Assembly: GCF_000830005.1 (NCBI RefSeq)
Contig: NZ_CP010407.1
Coordinates: 992,001-1,056,000, forward strand
Direction: 5' to 3'
Length of the DNA stretch: 64,000 nucleotides
Origin: Streptomyces vietnamensis
GTDB taxonomy: Bacteria; Actinomycetota; Actinomycetes; Streptomycetales; Streptomycetaceae
Under the pieces are notes generated by a model, which saw only the letters and a program-made list of their open reading frames with translations, was not told the DNA's origin and did not search any database. Positions 49,105 to 58,922 of this stretch are shown here, piece by piece (within the stretch, counting starts at the first letter, position 1; each line of letters begins with the position of its first letter). The position numbers were made by a program, and so were the translations under genes.

Positions 49105-49988
49105 TCAGGGGCGTCGGCCGTGCCGGCGGCGCAGCTCCTCCAGCCGGGTGCGGGCCGCGTCACGGCGCTCTGGCGGTGGAGTGGCGTGTGACGGGAGGGG
49201 GACGGGGGGCGGGGCGGGGAGGCTCAGGGACGTGGACGCCTCGGCGAAGAAGGACTGCAGGTCGATGGCGGCCAGGTAGGCGAGGTCGTTCTTGTTCAGG
49301 CCGCGGAATCGTGAACTGTTCCTGCGGAAGGTCGCCCAGAATCGTCCCTCGCGGGTGGTGAAGGTGCTCCGTTCCACACGGGGACCGTATGCGGCCTCGA
49401 TGGTCAGGTCGCGCGGTGCGGCGTGTGACCACCACGTACGCCAGCGCGGGTCGTCCTGGATCATCTCGGCCACGGAGGTCGCCGCGTCGAAGTACGCCGC
49501 GGGAATGTCGCTTTCGCCGTGGAGGGCGAGACTCAGCCAGGGGAAATTCCGGCCGCGGCAGAGACCGTGTCGTCCGCTTCGACCGTATGGAATCCCGGCA
49601 GGGGGCCCTGCCACGGTTCACCGGTGGTGTGCTCGTGGGCTCTGGAGACGGCCACGGCGAATGCGTCGGATTCCGCGAAATCCCAGATGTGGTCGGCCAC
49701 TTCGCGGGAATGCCGCAGGATGCGCAGAAATCGTGTCCTGCCCGCCGCCACGACGGCGAAGTGGAGGTTCTTGAGGGCGTCACCCGACAAAGGGACCGGT
49801 GCCGCGCCGGGCGGGTCGTGGACGTCCCTGACCGGGATTCCCGCGAGGTGCTCGCTTTCGAGCCGCCGCAGCTTCTCCATCAGGATGCCGGCGAACGCTT
49901 CGATGCGCACGCCGCCCTCACGGGTGAGGGCTTCCAGCAGTTGAGGGGCGGCGGCAAGAAAGTACGCTTCGGATCCGAGCTGCGACAC
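49105..49988 (-). pseudogene. Hypothetical gene broken by a frameshift
   Basis: Two overlapping minus-strand frames appear to be one gene of about 294 codons. The first (GTG 49988) gives AYFLAAAPQLLEALTREGG ... HTVEADDTVSAAA and stops at 49533. The coding pattern continues in another frame with NFPWLSLALHGESDIPAAYF ... DPRWRTWWSHAAPRDLTIEAA down to 49105. The total length differs from a multiple of three by one base, so a single-base indel near 49550-49565 (real or a sequencing error) explains it. Family not recognised. Confidence 0.55.
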
Positions 49989-50159
49989 CGGTGCGGTACG
50001 CCCTCACCGGCTGGCTGGTGGGGCACTTCGCGCCCCCGGCAGAGTCGTTGCCGCGGCCACTCGCGTGAAGCCCGGGCCGCGATACCCGCCGCTGTGCGCG
50101 GCACCGTGTCCCGCCCGCCGCCGGCAGATAGCCTCACCAGCCCCATGATCGGAGGCACC

Positions 50160-51341
50160 GTGCCCCAGCTCTTCCCCACCCGACGCACCGCCCTGCACGC
50201 CTTCGCCGGCCTCGTCGGCGGTCTTGCTCTCGGCGCCACGGCGTGCGGCTCCAACGGCACTGACGGCTCGGCCCAGGCCGGGGTGAGCCCTGTTCCGAGC
50301 GGCTCCGCGGCCTCCTCCGGCGCCGGCGGTGGGCGCAGGTTCGGCGCCGAGTGGGAGAGCCACACCCGGACGTTCATGTCCTGGCCGGCCCTCGCCTCCG
50401 TGTGGGGGGACGACCTGCCCTACGTACGGGAGGACATCGCACGGATCGCCCGGGCGGTCGGGGAGTTCGAGGCCGTGGTGATGATGGCGCGTCCAGAGCA
50501 GGTGGCGGCGGCCCAGCGGGCCGTCGGCTCGCAGGTGGAGGTCATCCCCCTGGAGGTCGACGATCTGTGGGCCCGTGACACCGTGCCCGTCTTCGTGGAG
50601 GACGACGGCGAGCTGATCGGTGTCGACTTCAACTTCAACGGCTGGGGCAACAAGCAGACCCACGCCAACGACGCCCAGGTGGGCCGCAAGCTCCTCGCCC
50701 GGTACCACATCCCACGGGAGCGGGCGCCGCTCACCGCCGAGGGCGGCTCCTTCGAGACCGACGGCGAGGGCACCCTCCTCGTCACCGAGAGCTCGATCGT
50801 CAACGACAACCGCAACCCGGGCAAGAGCCGGCAGGAGATCGAGGACGAGCTCGTCGAGACCCTCGGGGTGGAGAAGGTGGTCTGGCTGGCGGGTGTCCGC
50901 GGCGAGGACATCACCGACGCGCACGTGGACAGCCTCGTACGGTTCACCGCGCCCGGCGTGGTCCTGCTCGACCAGGCGTTTCCCGGCAATCCCCCGGACT
51001 CCTGGTCCCGCTCCTCCGACCAGGCCCGCTCCGTACTCAGCAAGGCCACCGACGCCCGCGGCCGGCGCTTCGAGATCATCGACCTGCCGCAGCCCGACCT
51101 GGACAAGATCACCGGCAAGGGCGACGACTTCGTGTCCACCTACGCCAACTTCTACGTCGCCAACGACTCGGTCTTCCTACCCAGGTTCGGCGACCGGACG
51201 GCGGATGAGCGGGCCAAGGCCATCCTTCAGGAGCACTTCCCCGAGCGGGAGGTCGTGCAGCTGCAGATCGACACGATCGCCTCTGGCGGTGGCGGCATCC
51301 ACTGCTCGACCCACGAGCAGCCCGGCAAACCCGCCGCCTGA
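50160..51341 (+). CDS. Deiminase-like lipoprotein (agmatine deiminase/PAD family), third intact copy
   Basis: A 393-residue paralogue. The GTG at 50160 has GGAGG four bases upstream and is preferred over an ATG at 50145. PTRRTALHAFAGLVGGLALG followed by ATAC is a Tat-type lipoprotein signal (Cys29). Catalytic blocks DDLWARDTVPV, EGGSFETDG, ITDAHVDSL and GGGGIHC (Cys382) are intact. It is most like the copy at 36530. Unlike the others, no GACTGAA palindrome is visible upstream, so its control must differ. Confidence 0.9.
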   Translation: MPQLFPTRRTALHAFAGLVGGLALGATACGSNGTDGSAQAGVSPVPSGSAASSGAGGGRRFGAEWESHTRTFMSWPALASVWGDDLPYVREDIARIARAVGEFEAVVMMARPEQVAAAQRAVGSQVEVIPLEVDDLWARDTVPVFVEDDGELIGVDFNFNGWGNKQTHANDAQVGRKLLARYHIPRERAPLTAEGGSFETDGEGTLLVTESSIVNDNRNPGKSRQEIEDELVETLGVEKVVWLAGVRGEDITDAHVDSLVRFTAPGVVLLDQAFPGNPPDSWSRSSDQARSVLSKATDARGRRFEIIDLPQPDLDKITGKGDDFVSTYANFYVANDSVFLPRFGDRTADERAKAILQEHFPEREVVQLQIDTIASGGGGIHCSTHEQPGKPAA

Positions 51342-51447
51342 CCGACACCCGCCGACCAGGCCGAGGGTCGGAGGGTGGTGCAGCGGGTGACGATGCCCCT
51401 CCGTCTGACGCCAGACCCCGCCCTCAACCAGGGCATACGATCAGATC

Positions 51448-51672
51448 ATGATCGATGATTCGGCGCATCGGACCGTTCGCCACTTCTCGCAGGCCAACCC
51501 CTCCGGCCCCGGCTGCGACAGCGTTCCGGCCCTCTTGCGACGTCTGGCGGATTCCATCGAAGAGTTGGGCCCCGCCGAGATCCAGGACGTGGTGATCTCG
51601 TCAGAGATGACCGAGCACGGCCCTTGGCAGTCGGGGACCGTCTACTTCCACCTGCCTGAGGATGACGACTGA
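51448..51672 (+). CDS. Small conserved hypothetical protein
   Basis: A 74-residue protein (VPALLRRLADSIEELGPAEI, QDVVISSEMTEHGPWQSGTV). The pattern, helix then a strand pair ending in TVYFH, resembles small actinobacterial proteins of unknown function that I have seen only as 'hypothetical'. Its end overlaps the truncated GNAT on the other strand. No ribosome binding site better than GATCAG precedes the ATG. Confidence 0.6.
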   Translation: MIDDSAHRTVRHFSQANPSGPGCDSVPALLRRLADSIEELGPAEIQDVVISSEMTEHGPWQSGTVYFHLPEDDD

Positions 51673-51690
51673 ACCGACGGCTCCCCGATC

Positions 51691-51987
51691 GATGCCCTGG
51701 CCCTGCCAGGCCGGGGCGAGACGGAGCTGGTCCAGGTCCTCGCCGTCCAGCACCACCATCGCGACAACCGAGTCTTCGACGGTCGCCACCCACGTCTCCT
51801 GGCCGGGCACGACCATCTCCCGGAACCAGGCCCGGACCTGGTCGTCCGTATGCGCCCGGCGCACGCTCGGAAGAGCCGCCGCGAAGGAACGCGGCCACAC
51901 CTCGGCCACCGCAGCGGCATCGGAGTCGACCGCACGGCGGACGACAAGGTTGTTGATCTCCACAACGACGCGTGCTCGCCGGCACAC
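51691..51987 (-). pseudogene. Truncated GNAT acetyltransferase
   Basis: LVVRRAVDSDAAAVAEVWPR, QVRAWFREMVVPGQETWVAT and APAWQGQGI match the N-terminal part of a GNAT up to the acetyl-CoA loop, where the frame loses similarity and runs antisense into the small gene at 51448. The C-terminal half is missing, so it should be inactive. Confidence 0.7.
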
Positions 51988-52726
51988 GATGCGGCCGCAT
52001 CCGAGTTCTCCGCGACGCTCGGACCGAAGCGAAACCCGGTAGACCTTCCCGGTCAGAGCACCAGTAGGGCTCGGTCAGGTCCGTATGGATGCGAGCATGT
52101 CGCGGTGGCAGGTAGGGCAGGCGCCGGCCCAGGTGGCGAGGAGGAACTGAAGCTCACGGACGACCTGGTAGAGGCTCAGGCCGATGCCGTTTCTTTTAGC
52201 GCGTGGGTCAGCATCCAGCCGACCAGACCTGCTCACACACGAGCACACCCTGGAAAGCGCACCCATCGACTGCGCGACGGGCAGGGGCGGCGATACGCCA
52301 CCTCCCGCAGTCGCGACGACAGCCACGGACACAGCCGGGCACCCCTCGCCCCTCCATCGGCTCGGCCGAGAAGACCCCAGGACGGACATCCGTTCCGCCA
52401 ACACACGCAGGGCCGCGATGTTCCGATCAGGCCGTCGCTGACTCCTCCCTCAGGCCGTGGACCCCACGTCCTTCGGGCGGCGCCCATATGAACCTGCCTC
52501 CTTCGCCGCTGCGGGCATGCAGAAGACCCGTCCAGATCCGAAGCCGAATGATGCCGGCCGCTGCTGTGACGACGGCGCCCGGTCCGTCCCATGAAGGAGG
52601 GTCATGGCGGCCGGGCGCATGCGGGAGCGTCGAACTATGGTGTCCCACCACATACGCCCCTGACCTGCTGCTTCCTACGGTGTGGCGACACCGAAACGTC
52701 CCCGTACCTGCCTGGAAGTGGTGCAC
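51988..52726. other. Region without a supported gene
   Basis: One minus-strand tail at 52075-52179 (LYQVVRELQFLLATWAGACP, then TCHRDML) looks like the end of a real protein with a CxxC pair, but the frame upstream is not convincing and I cannot name a family. Otherwise nothing is seen. Confidence 0.4.
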
Positions 52727-52840
52727 ATGGCCGCCGCAACTCCCTCCCCCACACCACCCGGTTCCCTCAAGCGCATCGTCGCCGCCAGCCTCATCGGCAC
52801 GACCATCGAGTGGTACGACAACTCATCCGAACAGCGCTAG
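52727..52840 (+). pseudogene. MFS (metabolite:proton symporter type) N-terminal remnant
   Basis: The first about 32 codons (GSLKRIVAASLIGTTIEWYD) match the start of MHS-type MFS transporters, in which IEWYDF opens the first helix. It then stops at a TAG. The IS5-like element lies 83 bases further on, so insertion or linked deletion probably removed the rest. Confidence 0.7.
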
Positions 52841-52923
52841 GACCTGCGACTTTCCGGCTATTGGGCGGTGAAGGTCAGCACCGAACCAGCACGGGAACGA
52901 GCCGGTGCCGACCCGAGCGGCAA

Positions 52924-53979
52924 CTAACGAGCTCGTGCGTGGTTAGCGGTGCGACGCTGGGTCGTGATCGCTGATCATGTTCGTGTGGTGAGGAACGGGT
53001 CTCGTGCAGCGATCATCAGCGACCGGAGGATCACGGGGCTGTCGGCCGATGTGATCGCCGAACTAGTCGCCGAGGTAGGTCCGTTATGGCACGAGCGACA
53101 CCAGGCGAGACTGGAGTCCAGGCCACGGAAGCGGGCCGTCGGCGCGGGTGCAAAGCACCGGTTGGTCTTCATCGACCGGCTCCTGGCAACCCTCGTCCAC
53201 CTTCGCCACGGCGCTACTCACGACGTGCTGGCCTGCTGGTTCGGCGTCGACCGCTCCACGGTCACCCGGGCGATCGGCGAGGTGCGGCCGCTGCTCGCCG
53301 AGCGGGGCTGCACCATCGCAGCCGGTGTCCGGCTCCGCACCCTCGCCGAGGTCATCGAGCACCTCGGGTCCAGCGGGCAGACCGGGATCGTCGACGGCAC
53401 CGAGATCCGGGTCCGCAGACCCGCTGCCGGCCGTAAGGATCGGGAAAAGTTCATCTCCGGCAAGAACAAGCAGAACGCCGTCAAGGCCATGATCCTCACC
53501 GACGCCAGCGGCAGGCTCCTGTTCTGCAGTCCCGCCCAACCGGCAAGCTGTGCCGACATCACACACGCCCGGCAGTGGGGCCTGGTCAAGCACCTGACTG
53601 ACGGCCCGCCCGTGGAGATCCTCGCCGATGCGGGCTATCAAGGCCTGGGCGCCCAGACCGGCGGCCGCGTGGTGACACCACCACACCGCAAGTTCAAGAA
53701 GAACCCGCCACAGTGGTACGAGGAGATCTACGAACGCCGGCGCAAGGCCCACTCCTCACGCCGTATCCGGGTCGAGCACGGCATCGCACACCTGAAGAAC
53801 TGGCGGGCACTCGCCCGGCACCACGGCCGACGCGAGCACATGAGCGACACGATCCAAGCCGTCGCCAGCCTGCTCTCACACCAGCAGACCGCCACCCGCA
53901 CGGACCGTCAGGCACAGTGATCACCGGACCGACCTGCACCTTTCGACGTCGCACCGCTAACCACGCACGAGCTCGTTAG
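52924..53979 (+). mobile_element. IS5-like insertion sequence with perfect 33-bp terminal inverted repeats
   Basis: The 33-base ends (52924-52956 and 53947-53979, outer bases CTAACGAGCTCG) are perfect inverted copies, and the element of about 1056 bases contains one transposase gene. The outermost CTA/TAG could include a duplicated TA or CTA-type target, so the exact limit is uncertain by one to three bases. Identical ends and an intact gene point to recent insertion and possible activity. Confidence 0.88.
52949..53920 (+). CDS. IS5-family transposase (DDE_Tnp_4 type)
   Basis: Up to 323 residues. The N-terminal helix-turn-helix domain is HRLVFIDRLLATLVHLRHG and CWFGVDRSTVTRAIGE; the DDE catalytic core has GIVDGTEIRVRRPA (first Asp), ILADAGYQGLG (second Asp) and RIRVEHGIAHLKNWRALARH (Glu). 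All three acidic residues are present. The GTG at 52949 lies inside the terminal repeat; a GTG at about 52990 is another possible start. A run of the usual Lys/Arg lies before the Glu motif. Confidence 0.88.
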   Translation: MRRWVVIADHVRVVRNGSRAAIISDRRITGLSADVIAELVAEVGPLWHERHQARLESRPRKRAVGAGAKHRLVFIDRLLATLVHLRHGATHDVLACWFGVDRSTVTRAIGEVRPLLAERGCTIAAGVRLRTLAEVIEHLGSSGQTGIVDGTEIRVRRPAAGRKDREKFISGKNKQNAVKAMILTDASGRLLFCSPAQPASCADITHARQWGLVKHLTDGPPVEILADAGYQGLGAQTGGRVVTPPHRKFKKNPPQWYEEIYERRRKAHSSRRIRVEHGIAHLKNWRALARHHGRREHMSDTIQAVASLLSHQQTATRTDRQAQ

Positions 53980-54667
53980 ACCGCTCGGCTGGGCCCGTCG
54001 AAGGATTCTCGAGAACGCGAGACGTGTCACCCAGCGTAGTTGCGAGCACCTTCGGTGCGTTCTCATCGCCGGTTCGCTCCCTGATGGCAAGGCAGCGTGC
54101 GGAAGCCCTGATCGTCGACCAGCGGAAACGCTTGAACCGGTGCTCTTCGGCTCCGGCTCAACGGTAGTACCGGCCGGCTGCCGTCCCCCGTCCGTTGCCT
54201 CGGCCACTGGCCGTACACCACCTCGGCGGACTCCAGCCGGCCGCCTCGGCATCGACCTCCGCCAGTTCCTTCCGTAACCGCTCGGCCCGCTACCCCGGCT
54301 GAACCCGCTGCTCGAGCGTCCACGTCTGCCATACGTGTCCCTCCCGCAGCCGACCCTACGAAGAGCCGAACGGGGCACGACCGGCCTCCTCGGCACCGGC
54401 CCGTGACGGACGATCACCTGCTCACGATCTCGCCCCCATCAGTCCGAGCGTCCTGCCCGCCACCCGCGCCAACCCCTTGGCCGGCGATTTCACGTGGTAA
54501 TTCGATCACTGGCAGCAGGGACTCGTGGGGGTTGCGGATACCGCTCGTCACAGCTTGGCAACTGAGGTAACAGGCGGCTTCTGAGCCCTGGGGTACGACG
54601 GTGCCCTCCCCTATTCTCGTCCCGTAACGGGGAGAGATACGCCAGGCCGGGTGACTGGGGGGCACGG
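53980..54667. other. Intergenic region, no gene recognised
   Basis: The segment from the IS end to the NTPase gene contains only short conflicting open frames. The lost part of the MFS gene is not recognisable here. The promoter of the NTPase/binding-protein pair should lie near 54590-54650, where A+T is slightly higher. Confidence 0.4.
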
Positions 54668-56743
54668 GTGGTCTTGCACGGGCGAGCGGCGGTGTTCGAA
54701 GACGTCGTTCCTTCATTGGTGGGACTGGAGCCTGGGAAGGGAGGGTGGCGGCGCAGGCCGCGCGGCACTCCGTTGTTGGTCGAGTGCGCCGGTGGGCGGC
54801 TCACCGGCAAGACGGCGCTCTTACGGGAGCTGGAGGATCGGTACGCCGAGCGTCTTCCGCAGGCGTACGTGGACCTCGACAAGAGGGATTTCGGGCAGCC
54901 GGGGCTGCTGCCCCCTCCACCGGACGAGGTGGTGCCGAACGCCTCTCGGATCTCCGACCTGCTCTTCCTTCTGCTGTACGAACTGAGGCAGAGGCCGAAG
55001 AAGTTCGGTACCGGCATCGCCTTCCCCCGGCTCACCCAGGGGCTGCTCGCGGTGACCAACTGGCAGGCCGCCGGACCGGCCGGTCTGGAATCCTCCATGC
55101 GCAACCTGGTGGAACTGCTGCAGGCGAGCCAACCCGACGTCGATGCCCGCCGTGCCCGAGTGCTCCGCGCGGTTGAGCGGCTCGGGCCCGCTGCGGCCGA
55201 ACTCGTCCCTGCGGCAGGCACGTTGGTGTCGGAGCTGATCGGTCTGGTGGCTCCCGAGGTGCTCGGCCCGCGCGCCAACCGGGACGGCCTGCTGTGGTGG
55301 GAGGCTCGCGGGGTGCGCGCCCAGGGTGACGGGTACGCCCAACTGACCACCCTGGCCATGCGCTTCCGGGTCGCCCCCGGACAGCCCGAGAGCACCGATG
55401 GCCGGCGGTTCGCGGAGAAGCATCTCGTGGCCGCCTTCCTGGAGGACATCGCCGACCATTACACGTTGCTCCGGCGGATGAACCGCCTGCCGCGCCCGCT
55501 GCTGCTTCTCGACAACGCCCACTGCGAACTGGGCGTCAGATTCCTGGGCATGCTGAAAGAGGCCTGGTTCGTACGGGCTCCCCGGACCCGTCCCGGGGTG
55601 GTGGTGACGGCCCTGGCACCGGAGCCGGCCTTCCCCGAACCGGGCGGCACCGCCCCGTCGACCCGTGTCGTGTCCGGCGAGTTCTGGCGCCAGGACCCGG
55701 CGGGGACGCCGGCCGACTGGGTGCTGGGTGTGTCGATGGCGCAGCTGAATCGCGAAGAGGTCTGGGAACTGCCGGGCGCGGAGGTACTCCCATCCGACGT
55801 CTCGCGGGTGATCCACCGGTTCAGCGCGGGGCGAGTCGGCATCGCGCGCACCCTGGCCCGGGCCGCCCGGCACGAGTGGGACGCCCACGGGTCTGTGTCG
55901 TGCGAGCAGCTCCTAGACCTGGGGGCGGCGGACGGGACGGACCTGCCCGCGTACGAGCTCCTGCTTCGGACCCTGGTGTCCGAGGAAGAGACCGACCGCG
56001 CTCTCTTGGCCCATTTCTCACCGGCCCTGGACGTCGACGCCGCCACCGCCCTGCGAGTCACCGCCCCGACCAGTCCCTCCCGGGGCAATCGGCTTGCCGA
56101 CGTCGCGAAGCTTCTGGCACAGGCGGGCCCTGCGGAGGGCGCTCGGCCCGGTGCCGATGGTCCGTTCATCGCCGACCGGCCGCTGCGGGCCCTGCTGCTG
56201 CACGACCTCCGTGTCCGGGCGACGGCGACGACCGAGGCGGCGGGGTGGCTCGGCCCGCACAAGGCCGCTCGGGACCGGTACGCCCCGGGCCCGGACCAGC
56301 AGGTCGACGACCGCGCTCTGTACCACGCGCTCGCTTCCGGGGAGAGTGCCACCGTCGCCGGCGTCCTGCACGATCGGCTGGCCGACGGAGACGCCGCCGC
56401 GTGGCTCGCCTCGCTCAACCTGATCTGCGCCGCGCCGCGCCCGCCGGAGAACCTGCCTGACCCGGCGACCACGCCCTGTCCGGCCTGCGGCCCCGACAAC
56501 GGCCGTGTGCACACAGCGGTGGAACGCCTTGTGCAGGGCCTGTGGGCGCAGTCGCAACCGCTCGCGCCGCCCGATTCGGTCACGATCGCCCGGATCGAGC
56601 GGCAGCTGAGCATCCTGACCGAGGTCACTGACGGCGACGCGGAGCGGATCTTCGGCGAGGCGCACGCCACCTGGCCGCAGCTCCTCCTGCACAACTGGAT
56701 CCAGGCACCCGACCTGCCGACCTGGGGAGAGGCCCACCGATGA
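54668..56743 (+). CDS. P-loop NTPase, coupled to a periplasmic binding protein
   Basis: A 691-residue soluble protein starting at a GTG with GGGGGG upstream. A Walker A motif GGRLTGKTALLRELE (Gly47-Lys48-Thr49) is followed by a Walker-B-like PLLLLDNAHCE near residue 279, an extended helical region, and near the C-terminus a CPACG pair. The layout recalls STAND-like NTPases, but no sensor repeats or effector domain is recognised. It overlaps the next gene by four bases (ATGA), so the two proteins are made together, which suggests they act as a unit across the membrane. Confidence 0.7.
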   Translation: MVLHGRAAVFEDVVPSLVGLEPGKGGWRRRPRGTPLLVECAGGRLTGKTALLRELEDRYAERLPQAYVDLDKRDFGQPGLLPPPPDEVVPNASRISDLLFLLLYELRQRPKKFGTGIAFPRLTQGLLAVTNWQAAGPAGLESSMRNLVELLQASQPDVDARRARVLRAVERLGPAAAELVPAAGTLVSELIGLVAPEVLGPRANRDGLLWWEARGVRAQGDGYAQLTTLAMRFRVAPGQPESTDGRRFAEKHLVAAFLEDIADHYTLLRRMNRLPRPLLLLDNAHCELGVRFLGMLKEAWFVRAPRTRPGVVVTALAPEPAFPEPGGTAPSTRVVSGEFWRQDPAGTPADWVLGVSMAQLNREEVWELPGAEVLPSDVSRVIHRFSAGRVGIARTLARAARHEWDAHGSVSCEQLLDLGAADGTDLPAYELLLRTLVSEEETDRALLAHFSPALDVDAATALRVTAPTSPSRGNRLADVAKLLAQAGPAEGARPGADGPFIADRPLRALLLHDLRVRATATTEAAGWLGPHKAARDRYAPGPDQQVDDRALYHALASGESATVAGVLHDRLADGDAAAWLASLNLICAAPRPPENLPDPATTPCPACGPDNGRVHTAVERLVQGLWAQSQPLAPPDSVTIARIERQLSILTEVTDGDAERIFGEAHATWPQLLLHNWIQAPDLPTWGEAHR

Positions 56744-58257
56744 CACTGCCCAACGGTCCGTTGACCCGCTCGCTGCTGATCGTCGTCGTCCTCGCGTGCC
56801 TGGGTGCCGTGGGATTCTGGGTCCTGACCCCGGACGACTCCTGCGCCCCCGGGGTGTACAAGCGGGAGAAGGAGTGCGTCGGAGTCACCGACGGCAGCTT
56901 CGTCTTCACTCCCGCCCTCAGGCAGGTCAGCGAACGCATCAAGGCGGAGAACGACAGCCTCGCCGACAAGCCCGCGGCCACCATCGCGCTGATGATCCCC
57001 ATGGTCTCCCAGGCGGCCGCCGAGCGGCGGGAGTTCGTCGAGCAGGTCCAGGGCGCCTACCTCGCCCAGTGGAAGGCCAACCACGAAGCCAACAACAAGC
57101 AGCCGCCCATCCGCCTGCTCCTCGCGAATCCAGGCCCGAGCTACCGGCACTGGCGGGCCGTCTCCGACCAACTCGTCTCGGCCGCGGCGGACCCGAAGCA
57201 GAACCTGAGGGCCGTCGTCGGCATCAACATCAGCATCCCGGAGACCGAGCAGGCCATCCGCTACCTGACCAAGGAGAAGGGAATCCCGGTCGTCGCGGGC
57301 CCGATGACAGCGGACGACATCATGAACACCGCGGCCCAACCGCAGCGCTACCCCGGGCTCGCCCGGATCGCCCCCAGCAACACCGACCAGGCCAACGCCC
57401 TCGCCGCATACGGGGCAGCCATCAAGCCCGAGAAGTCGCTGGTCGTCGAGGACATCCGCGAGGGCGACAACTACCTGAGCAGCCTGCGCAAGACCTTCGA
57501 ACGGCTCGCCCGGAACGCCCCCATCGCGCCGGAGACCTTCCGGTCGCCCCCGGACTTCAACGACGAGAGCAACCTCGCCAACGACTTCCACCAGATGGTG
57601 CCGGACATCTGCGCCTCCCCCGCGACCACCATCTATTTCGCCGGCCGCCCTGTTCAACTGCGGCAGTTCCTGATCGAGTTGGGCGACCGAACCTGCACCA
57701 AGCACTACACCGTCATCACCGGCTCGCACGCCTCCACGCTGATGGTCGACGAGAAGTTCGCCGACAAGTGGGACGTCCTGAACAAGGGCTCCGGCATCAC
57801 CGTGCGCTACGCCGCCCTCGCCCACCCCGATGCCTGGGGAGAGAAGAGCACCGAGGCCACCGGCGGTTCCAGGACCGCGATGAAGGGGCTCAGCGAACTG
57901 CTCCGGGCCGGCGACAGCACGACACCCGATGCGATCGGCCCCGCCGGGCTGGGCGATGGCCGCATCATCATCACCTATGACGCCGTCACCACCGCCATCA
58001 CCGGAATCCGCAACGAGACGACCAAAACCGTGACGATGCCTTCGCTCAGGAACGTGACCGACAGCTGGCTGCGCCTGAAGGGAACCTCCCGGGTGGAAGG
58101 CGCCAGCGGGTGGATCTGCCTCGACCAGTACGGCAACCCGAACAACAAGGCCGTCTCCATCGTCCACCTCGACCCGGCGACCAAGACCGCTGTCTTCGAC
58201 GGCGTCGCCTGGCCCCTGGGCCATGCTCCGGACCCGAACTGCTCGATCGCCAACTGA
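56740..58257 (+). CDS. Membrane-anchored periplasmic-binding-protein-like receptor
   Basis: A 505-residue protein with one N-terminal membrane segment (SLLIVVVLACLGAVGFWVL) and an extracytoplasmic two-lobed domain of the type I periplasmic binding fold (ATIALMIPMVSQAAAERREF, LRAVVGINISIPETEQAI, GIPVVAGPMTADDIM, IYFAGRPVQLRQFLIEL). This resembles branched-chain amino-acid binding or receptor-ligand domains. It has no lipobox and no ABC permease nearby. With the coupled NTPase it may form a ligand-sensing system rather than a transporter; that is inference. Confidence 0.75.
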   Translation: MTLPNGPLTRSLLIVVVLACLGAVGFWVLTPDDSCAPGVYKREKECVGVTDGSFVFTPALRQVSERIKAENDSLADKPAATIALMIPMVSQAAAERREFVEQVQGAYLAQWKANHEANNKQPPIRLLLANPGPSYRHWRAVSDQLVSAAADPKQNLRAVVGINISIPETEQAIRYLTKEKGIPVVAGPMTADDIMNTAAQPQRYPGLARIAPSNTDQANALAAYGAAIKPEKSLVVEDIREGDNYLSSLRKTFERLARNAPIAPETFRSPPDFNDESNLANDFHQMVPDICASPATTIYFAGRPVQLRQFLIELGDRTCTKHYTVITGSHASTLMVDEKFADKWDVLNKGSGITVRYAALAHPDAWGEKSTEATGGSRTAMKGLSELLRAGDSTTPDAIGPAGLGDGRIIITYDAVTTAITGIRNETTKTVTMPSLRNVTDSWLRLKGTSRVEGASGWICLDQYGNPNNKAVSIVHLDPATKTAVFDGVAWPLGHAPDPNCSIAN

Positions 58258-58270
58258 ACGACTACCCCGG

Positions 58271-58292
58271 CCGGCCGGGATCTCCCGGCCGG
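58271..58292 (+). terminator. GC-rich hairpin after the binding-protein gene
   Basis: CCGGCCGGGA-2-TCCCGGCCGG, 14 bases after the stop codon at 58257. A strong hairpin without a U-tract, as is common in streptomycetes. Confidence 0.75.
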
Positions 58293-58922
58293 CTCCTACC
58301 GGGCGCCCGCCCCTGCGCAAGGGAGGTCCCGGGACCGTCGTCGTCAGCTCCGCCTCCGCGGTCGAGGTCACGCGGTGCCCGCAGGCAGGCCGGCGTATTC
58401 GGTTCGCGTCTCCTGCGAAGTCCCGCGTATGACCGGGAGTGAGCGTCGAAGTGATCGGCAGCCGGAAGCGGGGTGGCCACGGACGCGCCTGGGCCTCTGC
58501 CCCCCACCACCACCGGCGTGTGACGCGGGTCATCTGGGTGCCTGTCACGTTCCTGCGCCCCGCTTGTCTCATGTCCCATGGGTGACAGCACAGCACGGAA
58601 CACGACACGGAATCGGGGTACGGACATGCAGGCGCTATCGGCGGGGTCGTACCACGCGTAGCGGGGCGAGACAGCCTCGGACGGACCCCGCTGCCTCGGT
58701 GACCGCTTGGTCGACCCAATCGTCATCCAGCAGGTCGCACTCTTCATCTGTGAAATAGTCCTCAGCTGCCTGCGCGAGGAAATCCGAGGGACGATCCGGC
58801 GGACGCATCGCCGCCGATACGGCCGACCGAACTGGCGCATCGTCCGCCACGCGGATGACATCTCGCCTGCCTGTCGGGCAACGTGCGAGTAACTTAAGGA
58901 ATCATGGTCAACCTCATACCTG
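58293..58922. other. Mostly non-coding, with one possible gene fragment
   Basis: A minus-strand frame at 58635-58850 (PSDFLAQAAEDYFTDEECDL, DDDWVDQAVTEAAGSVRGC, LAPLRVVRP) resembles a short stretch from the C-terminal region of large actinobacterial NTPase/regulator proteins, but it lacks any upstream domain. I treat it as a likely fragment. The rest shows nothing. Confidence 0.4.

Noticed and set aside
52075..52179. C-terminal fragment of a transposase
   Set aside because: The tail looks protein-like and has a CxxC pair, but I could not match it to a transposase family.
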